From: CAZMVY01 sp964653435 | GTDB lineage: Bacteria > Planctomycetota > Phycisphaerae > UBA1845 > PWPN01 | Assembly: GCA_964653435.1 (NCBI GenBank) | Contig: CAZZFA010000002.1 | Location: forward strand, 62,001 to 126,000 | Reading direction: 5' to 3' | DNA length: 64,000 nucleotides | Part shown: positions 15,302 through 23,983 of the stretch, piece by piece | How positions within the stretch are numbered: position 1 is the first letter of the stretch | Layout: every line of letters starts with the position of its first letter | Made by a program: the position numbers and the translations under genes | The notes under the pieces: model-generated | What the model saw: only the letters and a program-made list of their open reading frames with translations | Told to the model about the DNA's origin: nothing | The model's database searches: none

Positions 15302-18088
15302 TCAGTCTGAGTACTTTACCCGCAGGTCCACCGGCCGTGCCAGCCCGGGCAACTCGATGTCCTCGCCCTTGAACGTCACCGGCACCTCGGGCTTGCACTC
15401 GACGGCCCTGATCTCCAGACCGTCCGGGTGACGCAGGCGGAGCCTGACGGCGCCTCTGACGCCTCGCGACGGCGGGTCGATGTGCACGTCGATCGTTCCC
15501 GCGTTTGTCCTCGACTCCATCGCGAATGAGACGGGGCCGAACGTCGTCGGCGCTTGTTTCACGGCCACGCGCTTGCCGTCCGCCAGCCACGCCCGCGGAA
15601 TCGCCTGGCCGATCCGCACGTCGTCGCCGTCCTCGCGCAACAGCATGTTCCGCAGCAGCCGGAGCTGCACGGTGTTCGAGTACGTGTGCGGGAGCGTGAA
15701 CCAGTTCTCGCCGGTACGGATGCGGTGGCATTCGACGGCGGCGTACGTGTCGCGCGTCATTCCGTACGCCAGCGAGCCGTACAGGCCGAGGATCACCCGC
15801 TTGACTTCGTCGCGCTGCAGGCACGTCATCCAGTAGCCGTACGCGTACGCGTGATCGATCATGCCCTGGAACTGGCACACGCCGGCGAGCAGGCCGCCCT
15901 TCCTGCGGAGCATGTCCACCAGCAGGTCGGCGCGTCGATCGTTGTAGGCCGGCGTTCCCGTTTCCAGCAGGCACGAGGCCAGCAGGCCGTAGTAGCCGTT
16001 GGCGGTGTAGCCCGTCTCTTTCAGCAGCGCCTGCGTGTCGGGCATGATCGGCAGCATCCGCATCCCGTCGTGTGTGATGACGGCCGCGTCCATCGAGATG
16101 AGGATGTCCTTGAGGAACGCATCGGCCTCCTTGCCCAGGCGCGCGGCCTCATCCTTCATGCCGATCTCGCCGAGCACCTCGGACGCGGCCTTCATGCCCT
16201 TCTGGAGGTAGGCGTTGGCGAAGTAGTCATACGCGGGCAGCACGTAGTCGGCGTACGGCCGGAACCATACGAGTCCGTGCACAAGCGCCCGGCCGCCGTG
16301 TACGGTGCACATCGACAGTTTGCGGTGCTCGATGATCCAGTTGCACATTGCGATCATCCTGGGCGCCATCTTGCGCAGCCATTCGGCGTCGCGCGTGAGC
16401 CGGTAGTGCTCGCTCATGACGTAGAGCAGCGTTCCCGTGTCCGTGACGCCGAAGTTGATGTAGAAGAGCCCGTCGGGCTGCTGGAACGTCAGCAGGGAGT
16501 CGATGTACGCGCGGGCCTGCTCGTGGCGGCCGTACAGATCGAGCATGTGGCAGTACAGGGCGGCGCTGTATCCGTAGACCTGCATGTAGAAACCGGAGCC
16601 GTCGCAGATGTGATACACGCCGTCGCGCTTGTGGACGTTCATGAAGTTGTACGCGAGCCAGGCGCGATAAGCGTTCTGCACGCGCGGCTCGGGGATATCG
16701 AACATCGAGCAGGGGGCGATCAGTTTCTGCCAGTACGCGGTCGCCTCGGCGAGCTTCCCGTCGAACTCGGCGGCGGGCACGTCCGTCACGGGCGTTTCGG
16801 CGAAGGCAAAGGGCACGCGGATGTCGACGGCCCGCCGCGCGCCCGCGGGGATGTCGAGCGACCACGCCTTCGGCGGGCATTTCTCGTTCGCGGGCTGCAC
16901 GCGGAAGCGAAGCGCGAGCTTCTTTGCCTCGCCGGTACCGTTGACGATCGCCAGGCGCACATACGCGAAGAGCGGCTGCTCCGCCGAGAAGTCCTTCGTC
17001 CAGCCGAAGGCGGTCTGTTCGAGTTCCAGCCCGTCATGCCGGTCCGTGAGCACGACGATGGGCATGTAGCCGTCCCACAGCCGGCGGGCGCACGGCTCCT
17101 TGCCTCCGCCGAGTCGATACACCGCCTCGCCGATCTCGAAGAAGGCGACGGGCTGCTTCGATTCGTAGCAAACGTCGTTGAGCTGTAGTGCCCCCTGCGT
17201 GTCCACGCCGATCGCGTGCGGGTGGTCCTTCACGCCGATGATCTCTCGCGGGAACTTCATCGCCGGGAAGTAGGTGCAGACGGAGTCGAACGACGGATCA
17301 TTCCTGCGGGCCAGTTCCTTCTCGCCGGGCAGATCGAGCCCTTCGGCTTCCCACGCGGCCCGCTCCTTCGCGGTGGCGCGCAGGTCCGCCCAGGCAAGCG
17401 GGGTCACGACGACGTCCCGGATGGCGGATGTGCCCGCCGGCCCCGGGTCCTCGTAGTCGTTGTTCAGGTCCGGCGCGGGGTAGGCGGGCGGTCCGCCGTG
17501 CCCCTTGCCGAGGATCAGCATCGCGGGCCTTGCCGAGAAGGGCTCGGGTCGGCGATGGACCGCCTCGCTCCTGTATTGTTTTCCGTCTTCGCTGGAGAGG
17601 TAGCGGATGCAGTCCGAGCCCAGCTCGATCGCCACATGATGCCATCCGTCGAACGCGCAGGGTCCGAGCTCGTATTCGTGCGGCTTCTGATCGATCATCT
17701 CCACCGCGTAGTATCGCCCCCCGTCGCGGTGGATGATGCCCAGTTGGCACCAGTTGCCTGCGTTCCAGTAGAGGAAGAGGGAGGTGCACCACGTGATCGC
17801 CGGCGCGGGGCGGATGGCGCACGACGCGCGGATGAAGTCCGCTTCCAGCGGGCGCTCGACGTGTGCGTACGTGTTCTCCCGCGCGGTGAGGACGAGGGCC
17901 CCGTCCTTGATCTCGATCGTGGCGCCCTTCGAGGCATCGACTTTCCACGCGGTGTTGAGGCCCGGCCCGTCGAAACGTTCCGCGAACGGCACCGGTAACG
18001 CTTCCGTCTCGCTCGCCCCGGCCGGCGCGAGGGCCAGGGCCATGAACAACACGCCCATCCGATACGCGAAACGTCTCGCTGGCGGCAT
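15302..18088 (-). CDS. Exported (alpha/alpha)6-barrel glycoside-hydrolase-like protein with LamG/DUF1349-like domain
   Basis: A 928-residue secreted protein. After a signal peptide (about 1-26), residues 35-210 look like a concanavalin/DUF1349-type sandwich (FAERFDGPGLNTAWKVD, LFLYWNAGNWCQLGI, DGWHHVAIEL). A second beta region follows (about 270-440). From about residue 460 comes a helical barrel typical of clan (alpha/alpha)6 glycosidases: NAYRAWLAYNFMNVHKRDGV, DGLFYINFGVTDTGTLLYV and LRKMAPRMIAMCNWIIEH. No family number can be given safely. GH-N or DUF-type planctomycete enzymes share this plan. The substrate is probably the same glycan served by its neighbours. The start is supported by GAGGAGG upstream of the ATG. 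Confidence 0.7.
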   Translation of the reverse strand: MPPARRFAYRMGVLFMALALAPAGASETEALPVPFAERFDGPGLNTAWKVDASKGATIEIKDGALVLTARENTYAHVERPLEADFIRASCAIRPAPAITWCTSLFLYWNAGNWCQLGIIHRDGGRYYAVEMIDQKPHEYELGPCAFDGWHHVAIELGSDCIRYLSSEDGKQYRSEAVHRRPEPFSARPAMLILGKGHGGPPAYPAPDLNNDYEDPGPAGTSAIRDVVVTPLAWADLRATAKERAAWEAEGLDLPGEKELARRNDPSFDSVCTYFPAMKFPREIIGVKDHPHAIGVDTQGALQLNDVCYESKQPVAFFEIGEAVYRLGGGKEPCARRLWDGYMPIVVLTDRHDGLELEQTAFGWTKDFSAEQPLFAYVRLAIVNGTGEAKKLALRFRVQPANEKCPPKAWSLDIPAGARRAVDIRVPFAFAETPVTDVPAAEFDGKLAEATAYWQKLIAPCSMFDIPEPRVQNAYRAWLAYNFMNVHKRDGVYHICDGSGFYMQVYGYSAALYCHMLDLYGRHEQARAYIDSLLTFQQPDGLFYINFGVTDTGTLLYVMSEHYRLTRDAEWLRKMAPRMIAMCNWIIEHRKLSMCTVHGGRALVHGLVWFRPYADYVLPAYDYFANAYLQKGMKAASEVLGEIGMKDEAARLGKEADAFLKDILISMDAAVITHDGMRMLPIMPDTQALLKETGYTANGYYGLLASCLLETGTPAYNDRRADLLVDMLRRKGGLLAGVCQFQGMIDHAYAYGYWMTCLQRDEVKRVILGLYGSLAYGMTRDTYAAVECHRIRTGENWFTLPHTYSNTVQLRLLRNMLLREDGDDVRIGQAIPRAWLADGKRVAVKQAPTTFGPVSFAMESRTNAGTIDVHIDPPSRGVRGAVRLRLRHPDGLEIRAVECKPEVPVTFKGEDIELPGLARPVDLRVKYSD

Positions 18089-18154
18089 GGCAGCCTCCTC
18101 AATGTGTTTCCGCGAGCGGGCCGGCCATCCGTACCGGTCCTGCCCGCGGGGCCG

Positions 18155-19471
18155 TCACTCCTCGAAAACCTCTCGAACGACTTCCGACGCCTGTTCCGAG
18201 AGCCGCTCCAGTCCGCCGGCCTTCGGCCGGAAGTTGCAGTAGAACAAATGCGCGATCTCGACTTCGTACCCGCCCTCGTCATAGGCGGCGCGCGTCGGGA
18301 TGTAGCCCATGTCGCCGTTCGCGTAGCCGACGACGTAGAGCCGTCGCCCGGTCCGTTCCCGCACGTGGTCGGTGAATTGCGAGAACACTTCCGCGTTCAG
18401 GCCCAGCAGCGCGACATCGCCGAGGCGCACGGCAAACAGCTCCGCCTCGCGGGTGCGGCCGGCCGTGCCGCTTCGCACCGCCTCGACCATCGTGCGGCGC
18501 CAGTTCTCCACGGTGCGCCGGAACTTCTCGCCCCACTCGGCGTTCGAGGCGGGGTCGTTGACGATCCGGGCGGCGCAGGCTTCGATCTGCTCCACGGACA
18601 GGGCGTCCACCGGCAGCGGCACGATGCGCGACAGCGTCCGGAAGGCCGGCCTCTCGAGCGCGGCCGCTTGCTCGAAAAGGCCGAGGACGGCGTCCGCCAC
18701 CTGCCCGCCCCATTCATCGAGCCGGGCGGACGAGACATTCTCGAACGGCGGGTTCAGGTTGCCGCAGGCGCCGTTGGTGACCATCACGACCGGCCTGCCC
18801 GGCAGTTGCTCCGAGAGCCTGGCCGCCGTCCGGCCGGGCATGTCGGCGCTGATCATCCGGTTGGTCGGTCCGAGGGCTACGGCGTGCATGGCATAGTTGG
18901 TGATCACCGCCGCGTATTCGGCGTGTGGGGGGGACGCGCATCCTGCACACCCGGCGGGCGAGGCGCCCGTCCTCCTGCTTCGGCGAAAACCGATGCCGCC
19001 GACGCGCGGGTCGGTGTGGGGCGTGGCCTTCCTGCGGCGGTCGACGGCCAGCTCGCAGCGGCCCTCGACGATCACGACGCCGCACGGCTCCGGGGCTTCC
19101 ATCGCGGCGGCGGCGGCCTGCTCCATCCGCGATCGAAGGAACGACACATACTTCGCGTCGTAGGCGCCGGCCTCCTGAAGATGGATCGTGGCCGGGCCGG
19201 AATGCGTGTGCGTCGCCGAGATCATCACCTGGCGCGGTTCGAGTCCGCGGCTCTGCCGCGCCCACTCGCGGAAATCGCGCACGAAGTCGCGCTCCACCGC
19301 CAGCAGATCCGCATGGAGCCACAGCAGACGCTCGCCGTCCTGTTCGAGATACAGCGCCCTGGCGTACAGACGATCCAGGATTCCGGTCGACGGCTGGATG
19401 CGCCGGGCGAAGCCCGAGAGTTCGACGCCGACCTCGGGCGTGATGTCGATTTGTGCCGTTCCGACAAGCAT
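18155..19471 (-). CDS. Neutral/alkaline non-lysosomal ceramidase-like protein
   Basis: A 438-residue protein matching the N-terminal domain of the neutral ceramidase family, which in characterised members hydrolyses the amide bond of ceramides with zinc. Visible blocks: VGTAQIDITPEVGVELSGFA, LLWLHADLLAVE, MISATHTHSGPATIH (zinc His motif), NYAMHAVALGPTNRMISADM and MVTNGACGNLNP. No signal peptide is evident and the C-terminal Ig-like domain of long ceramidases is absent, as is common in planctomycete relatives whose substrates are unknown. One oddity is a Cys/Pro-rich stretch (SPAGCAGCASPPHAE, about residues 184-198) just before the conserved VITNYAMH strand, where relatives usually have a short beta turn. 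It lies by a run of seven G (frameshift or insertion). Confidence 0.75.
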   Translation of the reverse strand: MLVGTAQIDITPEVGVELSGFARRIQPSTGILDRLYARALYLEQDGERLLWLHADLLAVERDFVRDFREWARQSRGLEPRQVMISATHTHSGPATIHLQEAGAYDAKYVSFLRSRMEQAAAAAMEAPEPCGVVIVEGRCELAVDRRRKATPHTDPRVGGIGFRRSRRTGASPAGCAGCASPPHAEYAAVITNYAMHAVALGPTNRMISADMPGRTAARLSEQLPGRPVVMVTNGACGNLNPPFENVSSARLDEWGGQVADAVLGLFEQAAALERPAFRTLSRIVPLPVDALSVEQIEACAARIVNDPASNAEWGEKFRRTVENWRRTMVEAVRSGTAGRTREAELFAVRLGDVALLGLNAEVFSQFTDHVRERTGRRLYVVGYANGDMGYIPTRAAYDEGGYEVEIAHLFYCNFRPKAGGLERLSEQASEVVREVFEE

Positions 19472-19496
19472 GGTGCGCAGCGTCCCCTGCGGTAAC

Positions 19497-19643
19497 GATG
19501 AATGCCGAATGTCGAAGCTCGAATGACGAGAGAATCACGGATGCGTCAATGACGAATGACGAAGCGGAGCCGGCCCATTCGGCCTGTCCGTTCGGGTTTC
19601 GTCATTGCGGTTTCGTTCGTCATTCGGATTTCGTCATTCGGGC
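19497..19643. repeat. ATTCG-rich interspersed repeat, copy 2, foldable
   Basis: Between the ceramidase-like start and the aminotransferase stop. Contains AATGACGAATGACGAAG on one side and GTTCGTCATTCGGATTTCG on the other, able to form an imperfect hairpin. It also carries the inverted counterpart of the 18-base TTCGACATTCGGCATT block of copy 1. Not coding. Confidence 0.55.
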
Positions 19644-20870
19644 TTACGCCTCCTTCAGGTCCTTGCGGTTCTCGTAGACCTTCGTGAAGGCCCGCACGAT
19701 GTCCTCCATGTCTTCCCGCGTCCCGAGCAGGATTCGCTGCTCGAGCCAGCCGCCCAGTTCGTAGCAGATCGCCTCGCAGTGCGGGCAGGACGTCTTGGCG
19801 TAGTCCACGCCCTGACAGCCGGCGTACGGGCCGAATTCCCGGTTGAGGAACAGCGGCTGCCGATAGAGCGGTTGCGGATACCCTCCGAAGTTCGGAATGC
19901 CCTCCGCCGCCAGCGCCTTCAGGAACGCCGACCGCGGGGCGCCGAGCTCCTTGGCATCCACGCGGAAGCAGAACAGGTGGAACGCGTGCCGCGTGCAGTC
20001 GGCGGTGATCTTCTGCGGCTTGATGCCGGGGATCCGTCCGAGCTTCTCGGTGAGGTACCGCCCGTTCTCGTCGCGGCGTCGCGTCTGCTCGTCGAGCCTC
20101 TGAAGCTGTGCATTGAGGACCGCCCCCTGGAACTCACTCAGCCGGAAGTTTCCCGCGATGACAAAGTGCTCGTACCAGGCATGGCCGGGCCGCCGTCCGC
20201 AGTTGTGGATCGAGCGGCAACGCGCGGCCAGCTCGGGATCGTTCGTGGTGATGAAGCCGCCCTCGCCGCTCGTGAGGTTCTTGCTGGACTGGAACGAGAA
20301 CGAGCCGAAGTGCCCGATCGAGCCGGTCCGCCGGCCCTTGTACTCCGCGCCGTGGGCGTGGGCGGCGTCCTCGATCACGATCAGGTTGTGCCGCTTCGCG
20401 ATTGCCATGATCGCGTCCATGTCGGCCGGCAGCCCGCCGAAATGCACGGGGATGATCGCCCTCGTCCGCGGGGTGATCGCCGCCTCGATCGCCTTCGGCG
20501 AGATGTTGAGCGTCTCGGGGTCGATGTCCACGAACACCGGCGTGGCGTTGGCCGTAATCACCGCGGTGGCCGTCGCCAGGAATGTGTACGGCGGCACGAT
20601 TACCTCATCGCCGGCGCGGATGCCGGCTGCCATCAGCGCAATCTGCAGCGAGACCGTGCCGTTGACCACGGCGATGCCGTGCGCGGCTCCCTGGTACTTC
20701 GCGAAATCGCGCTCGAACGTCGCCACCTCCGTGCCGTCCTGCTTGCCCCACTTGCCGCTGCGGAGCGCGCGGGCGAGCGCCTGCTCCTCTTCCGGCCCGA
20801 ACACCGGCCACGAGGGAAAGGGTCTGGTTCGCACCGGCGTGCCGCCGTGGATCGCCAATTGTCCGGTCAT
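19644..20870 (-). CDS. DegT/DnrJ/EryC1/StrS-family PLP aminotransferase
   Basis: A 408-residue cytoplasmic aminotransferase of the sugar-aminotransferase fold type I family. Conserved blocks: VVNGTVSLQIALMAAGI, DEVIVPPYTFLATATAV, VIEDAAHAHGA and the PLP lysine in SFSFQSSKNLTSGEGG (Lys197). Family members convert keto-sugars to amino-sugars or act as dehydratases. Planctomycetes often carry single copies inside polysaccharide-use loci, where substrates remain unknown. It starts 3 bases after the stop of the GH84-like gene, so the two are cotranscribed and probably handle the same sugar. A Cys-rich segment TSCPHCEAICYELGG lies near the C-terminus. Confidence 0.9.
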   Translation of the reverse strand: MTGQLAIHGGTPVRTRPFPSWPVFGPEEEQALARALRSGKWGKQDGTEVATFERDFAKYQGAAHGIAVVNGTVSLQIALMAAGIRAGDEVIVPPYTFLATATAVITANATPVFVDIDPETLNISPKAIEAAITPRTRAIIPVHFGGLPADMDAIMAIAKRHNLIVIEDAAHAHGAEYKGRRTGSIGHFGSFSFQSSKNLTSGEGGFITTNDPELAARCRSIHNCGRRPGHAWYEHFVIAGNFRLSEFQGAVLNAQLQRLDEQTRRRDENGRYLTEKLGRIPGIKPQKITADCTRHAFHLFCFRVDAKELGAPRSAFLKALAAEGIPNFGGYPQPLYRQPLFLNREFGPYAGCQGVDYAKTSCPHCEAICYELGGWLEQRILLGTREDMEDIVRAFTKVYENRKDLKEA

Positions 20871-20873
20871 GGT

Positions 20874-22640
20874 CTACTCTCCGTACTTCTGCATTTGCAT
20901 CTGCCTGAGCAACTGAATGTCGTTGTCCAGGGTCTTCATTTCCGCGGCATACCCGTGCGGAAACGCCTCTTTCATCCGCGCGGCCAGCCGCTCCAGGTAT
21001 TCGATATACGCTTGCGCCGCCTGCCGTGAGTGCGGCATGGCCGTAATCTGCGCGTACTTGTGCCGCACGGCGTTGAAGCCGGTGTGGCCGTTGCCGTAGA
21101 TGAGCATCCCGGGGTAGGCCTCCACCAGGTCGCGCATCACGTTCCGTTGCGCCGGCGTCTCGGCAAGATGCACGATCGCCTGCCCGATCGAGCGCATCGG
21201 GTCGTACGCGCCGGGATTGTACGCGTAATCCGCGCAGGTGAGCAGCGGGATCCGGTTCGCCTCGTTCTGCTGGCAGAGCGGGTTGCTCATGTAGCCGTCG
21301 ATCACCTCGCAGAGGTCCGCGTCGCGGCCGGTCACCGGGCCGAGGTGCATCGTCGGCTGCGCGTCGTTCACGGGGTAGTTGTCCCACAGGAAGAGGCGGC
21401 GCTGGACGATTCCGCGGAATGTCTCCGCCGCCTTTCGGGTGATCCGTCCGACGACGGCGTCGCCCGTCCAGAACACGTACACGTCCCGGTCCAGTTCCCG
21501 TGCGAGGGTCTCCAGGTACGGCTTCTGCTCCTTGCCCGTGCCGTCGCCCCAGTAGTAGGTGGGGCAGAAGATCATCTGCGCGCCGGGGTCTTTTTCCCGC
21601 AGCCGCCGGAGGATTTCGTTGACCACCTTCGCCTGAGCGGCCGCGTCGATGCCCTGGCGGATGTCATCCAGCGAGATGTTGAACCACTTCACACCAAGCC
21701 CCTGCGCCCAGGCGTAGTGCTGCCAGAGCGCGTCGACGTCCTCCGGGTTGCCGCTGTTCACGAACCGCTTCGAGCAGAGGTTCGGGTTCATGCTGAAGCA
21801 GAAGCTCACGCCCTGCTCCCGGCACGCCTTCACCACCTTCGCGTAGGCCGCCTTCTTTTCCTCCGGCAGCGGCTCCCACCAGCGGTTGACGTTCGGGTCG
21901 CCCCACTTGTAGTGCTCCACGTCGCACAGGCTCGTGTAGCAGTTCATCAGGAAGTTCATCCTGTACTTCGCCAGCACCGGAACCTCGGCCAGATACTGCG
22001 GCGGCGTCCACATCCAGCCCTTGGTGCCGCGGAACTTGAACCCGGGTTCCTTCCCCGGCGGCAGCGGAGTGGGCAGCGGCTCGATCGTTTCCGGCAGCGT
22101 CACCGAGAAGTCCTTGGTCAGATCCCGGCGGATGACGTACTTCTCGGGCCCGACCACGCAGGCGGCCACCTGAAACCACGGCGGCATGCCGAGCGTGCCT
22201 TCCTTCTCGCGGTTGAGGATGGCCAGCGTGTTCTCGCCGGTCTTCAGGACGCCGGCGGGGATGGCAAACCTTCGCGTCTCAAAGCCCCGCGAGGGAAACG
22301 CGCTGCGCCCCTCGAAGAGAACGACGCCGTTCAGCTCGATGGCGATCGTGCACTGGCCGGGGGCATCGTCGTCACGCCCCTTGATATCGACGAACAGCGG
22401 TTCGGCCGGGATCTGCTTGACGTCGAACCTCACCTGCATCCGCGAACGGGCGCCGGTCGGCTCCGCGTACACGTAGTTGACCGGCTCCCCGTCCATGACC
22501 GCCCCGAACAGGTCCTTCGCTCCGCCGGCAAACTCCGAGCCGGTGAAGACGGCCAGAGCCTGCGGTTTCGACTCGCCGGCCGACAGACATGCCGCCGGCA
22601 ACGCCGAAATCACGATCGCTGCGATTCGGGAAAGCCTCAT
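20874..22640 (-). CDS. Exported GH84-like beta-N-acetylhexosaminidase (NAGidase domain)
   Basis: A 588-residue secreted glycosidase with signal peptide (about 1-20), an N-terminal carbohydrate-binding-like sandwich (about 25-170) and a GH84/NAGidase-type TIM barrel. Diagnostic parts: LAKYRMNFLMNCY then YKWGDPNVNRWWEPLPEEKK, the paired aspartates NISLDD (Asp325-Asp326) that serve substrate-assisted catalysis, YVFWTGDAVVGRITRK, LFLWDNYPVND, LGPVTGRDADL and TCADYAYNPGAYDPM. Known members remove GlcNAc from glycans or O-GlcNAc proteins. The stop is 3 bases before the DegT start, giving a two-gene unit. It lies 125 bases downstream of the URO-D-like gene in the same direction, probably under the LacI regulator at the head of the locus. 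Confidence 0.85.
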   Translation of the reverse strand: MRLSRIAAIVISALPAACLSAGESKPQALAVFTGSEFAGGAKDLFGAVMDGEPVNYVYAEPTGARSRMQVRFDVKQIPAEPLFVDIKGRDDDAPGQCTIAIELNGVVLFEGRSAFPSRGFETRRFAIPAGVLKTGENTLAILNREKEGTLGMPPWFQVAACVVGPEKYVIRRDLTKDFSVTLPETIEPLPTPLPPGKEPGFKFRGTKGWMWTPPQYLAEVPVLAKYRMNFLMNCYTSLCDVEHYKWGDPNVNRWWEPLPEEKKAAYAKVVKACREQGVSFCFSMNPNLCSKRFVNSGNPEDVDALWQHYAWAQGLGVKWFNISLDDIRQGIDAAAQAKVVNEILRRLREKDPGAQMIFCPTYYWGDGTGKEQKPYLETLARELDRDVYVFWTGDAVVGRITRKAAETFRGIVQRRLFLWDNYPVNDAQPTMHLGPVTGRDADLCEVIDGYMSNPLCQQNEANRIPLLTCADYAYNPGAYDPMRSIGQAIVHLAETPAQRNVMRDLVEAYPGMLIYGNGHTGFNAVRHKYAQITAMPHSRQAAQAYIEYLERLAARMKEAFPHGYAAEMKTLDNDIQLLRQMQMQKYGE

Positions 22641-22765
22641 CTCAGTCCTTCTCCGTCGTTACCACCGTGCGGTACGCGGGGGCGCCGCCGGCGTGCGGGC
22701 GGGGTCGTCGGGCCCCGGCATCCGTCGCGGTTCGATGTCCCGGCGTCGCCCGCATTCCGGTCGAT

Positions 22766-23905
22766 TCACTCCGCCCGCCGGGCCAGTTCCTGCCGCGTCC
22801 ATCGCAACGCCGCGTTGATCTCGTCGATTCCCGCTCCGGGGGGGCACCCGCAACTCTGCAGGATCACGCCGGTAAGCGGCCCGCGGCACAGCCGCGGCAG
22901 CACGTATTCCGAATAATGCTCCCGGTACCGCCCGCGGTATTCGTCCCCGCGCGTCACGTCGAGGGCGTCCAGAAAGCACGTCAGTCTCGCCCTCGCCCGG
23001 TTGAACGCGCACTCCTCATCCGCCGTCGCCGGCAGCGGAAACTCGCCCGGCCCCGCATGCACCTGGATGGAACGTACGTTCGTGATCTTCAGCAGGTTGT
23101 CCAGGTTGTGCCGGTAGTCGCCGCACGAGTGAATGTGCAGGCCGCCGAACGCCTCGCCGATCATGCAGTTGTACGGCAGCGCGAACTCCTCGTACATCTC
23201 CGGGCTGAGCATGATGAGCGGCGTATCGTCTGCCATGCACAATCCGATGTTCTCCGAAATGCTGGGAAAGTTCGCACCGGGAAAGCCGGGGTGCTCGATC
23301 GTCCGCAGCCACTGCTGCGTCAGGTCGATCGTGTACTCGGTTATCATCCGGCAGAGATGGTGCACCGCCTTCGGGTCCGTCACGCAGGCCGTGAACAGCT
23401 CGTTCGGCTCGACCACCTGCGCCGCAACGGAGAACGGGCACTGAATGTCCGGTGTCCACATCGGCACGGCCGTGCCCAGCTTCCGCTGGGCGTAGTCGAT
23501 CCACTCGAAGTTCCGCCGGATCATCGGCGACTCCGTGGGCGGTTTCGGCCGCAGGCTCCAGACCTGCGAGATGTCGCCGATGGCGTGGCGTGCCCACGGG
23601 CTTTGCCCGGGCAGAAACACGACCTCGCACCCGAACGCCTCCGGCACCATCACGACCGTGCAGTAACCCAGGATGACCGGCGGCCAGTCGTTGTCCGTCG
23701 CCGCGAGGGCGTTGGCCCACCCTGCCGCCCGTTCGAGCATCACATCCAGATCCTCGACTGCCTCTTTCGTGCTCAGCAGCGGGGCGTAGACGTTCGGCTC
23801 GACTACCGGTGTAGCCTCGCCGGGCGCACGGTTGTATGCGGCCCTCAGCCGTCGCGTTGCGGCCGCGATTCGTTCCGAATCCGGATCAAAGTCGAGTCGG
23901 GGCAT
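22766..23905 (-). CDS. Uroporphyrinogen-decarboxylase-like (URO-D/MtaA superfamily) protein
   Basis: A 379-residue cytoplasmic protein of the URO-D superfamily, which includes heme-pathway HemE and cobamide-dependent methyltransferases. The zinc-ligand-like HxCG motif in FGGLHIHSCGDYRHN is the MtaA-type signature, and FPSISENIGLCMADDTP and SPEMYEEFALPYNCMIGEAF fit the barrel. The HemE active-site N-terminus is absent, so a role in heme synthesis is unlikely. Such proteins are common in sugar-use loci of planctomycetes and relatives with unknown reaction. It lies 78 bases downstream of the LacI gene and upstream of the GH84-like gene, all in one direction. Cys-rich end: QSCGCPPGAG. Confidence 0.75.
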   Translation of the reverse strand: MPRLDFDPDSERIAAATRRLRAAYNRAPGEATPVVEPNVYAPLLSTKEAVEDLDVMLERAAGWANALAATDNDWPPVILGYCTVVMVPEAFGCEVVFLPGQSPWARHAIGDISQVWSLRPKPPTESPMIRRNFEWIDYAQRKLGTAVPMWTPDIQCPFSVAAQVVEPNELFTACVTDPKAVHHLCRMITEYTIDLTQQWLRTIEHPGFPGANFPSISENIGLCMADDTPLIMLSPEMYEEFALPYNCMIGEAFGGLHIHSCGDYRHNLDNLLKITNVRSIQVHAGPGEFPLPATADEECAFNRARARLTCFLDALDVTRGDEYRGRYREHYSEYVLPRLCRGPLTGVILQSCGCPPGAGIDEINAALRWTRQELARRAE

Positions 23906-23983
23906 CCGCCGTCTCCACGAACGGGTGTCTGTGGTGCTTCGTCCTTCCGCGTGCGCCTTTTCGCACGTCCCCTCGCTCGCGCG

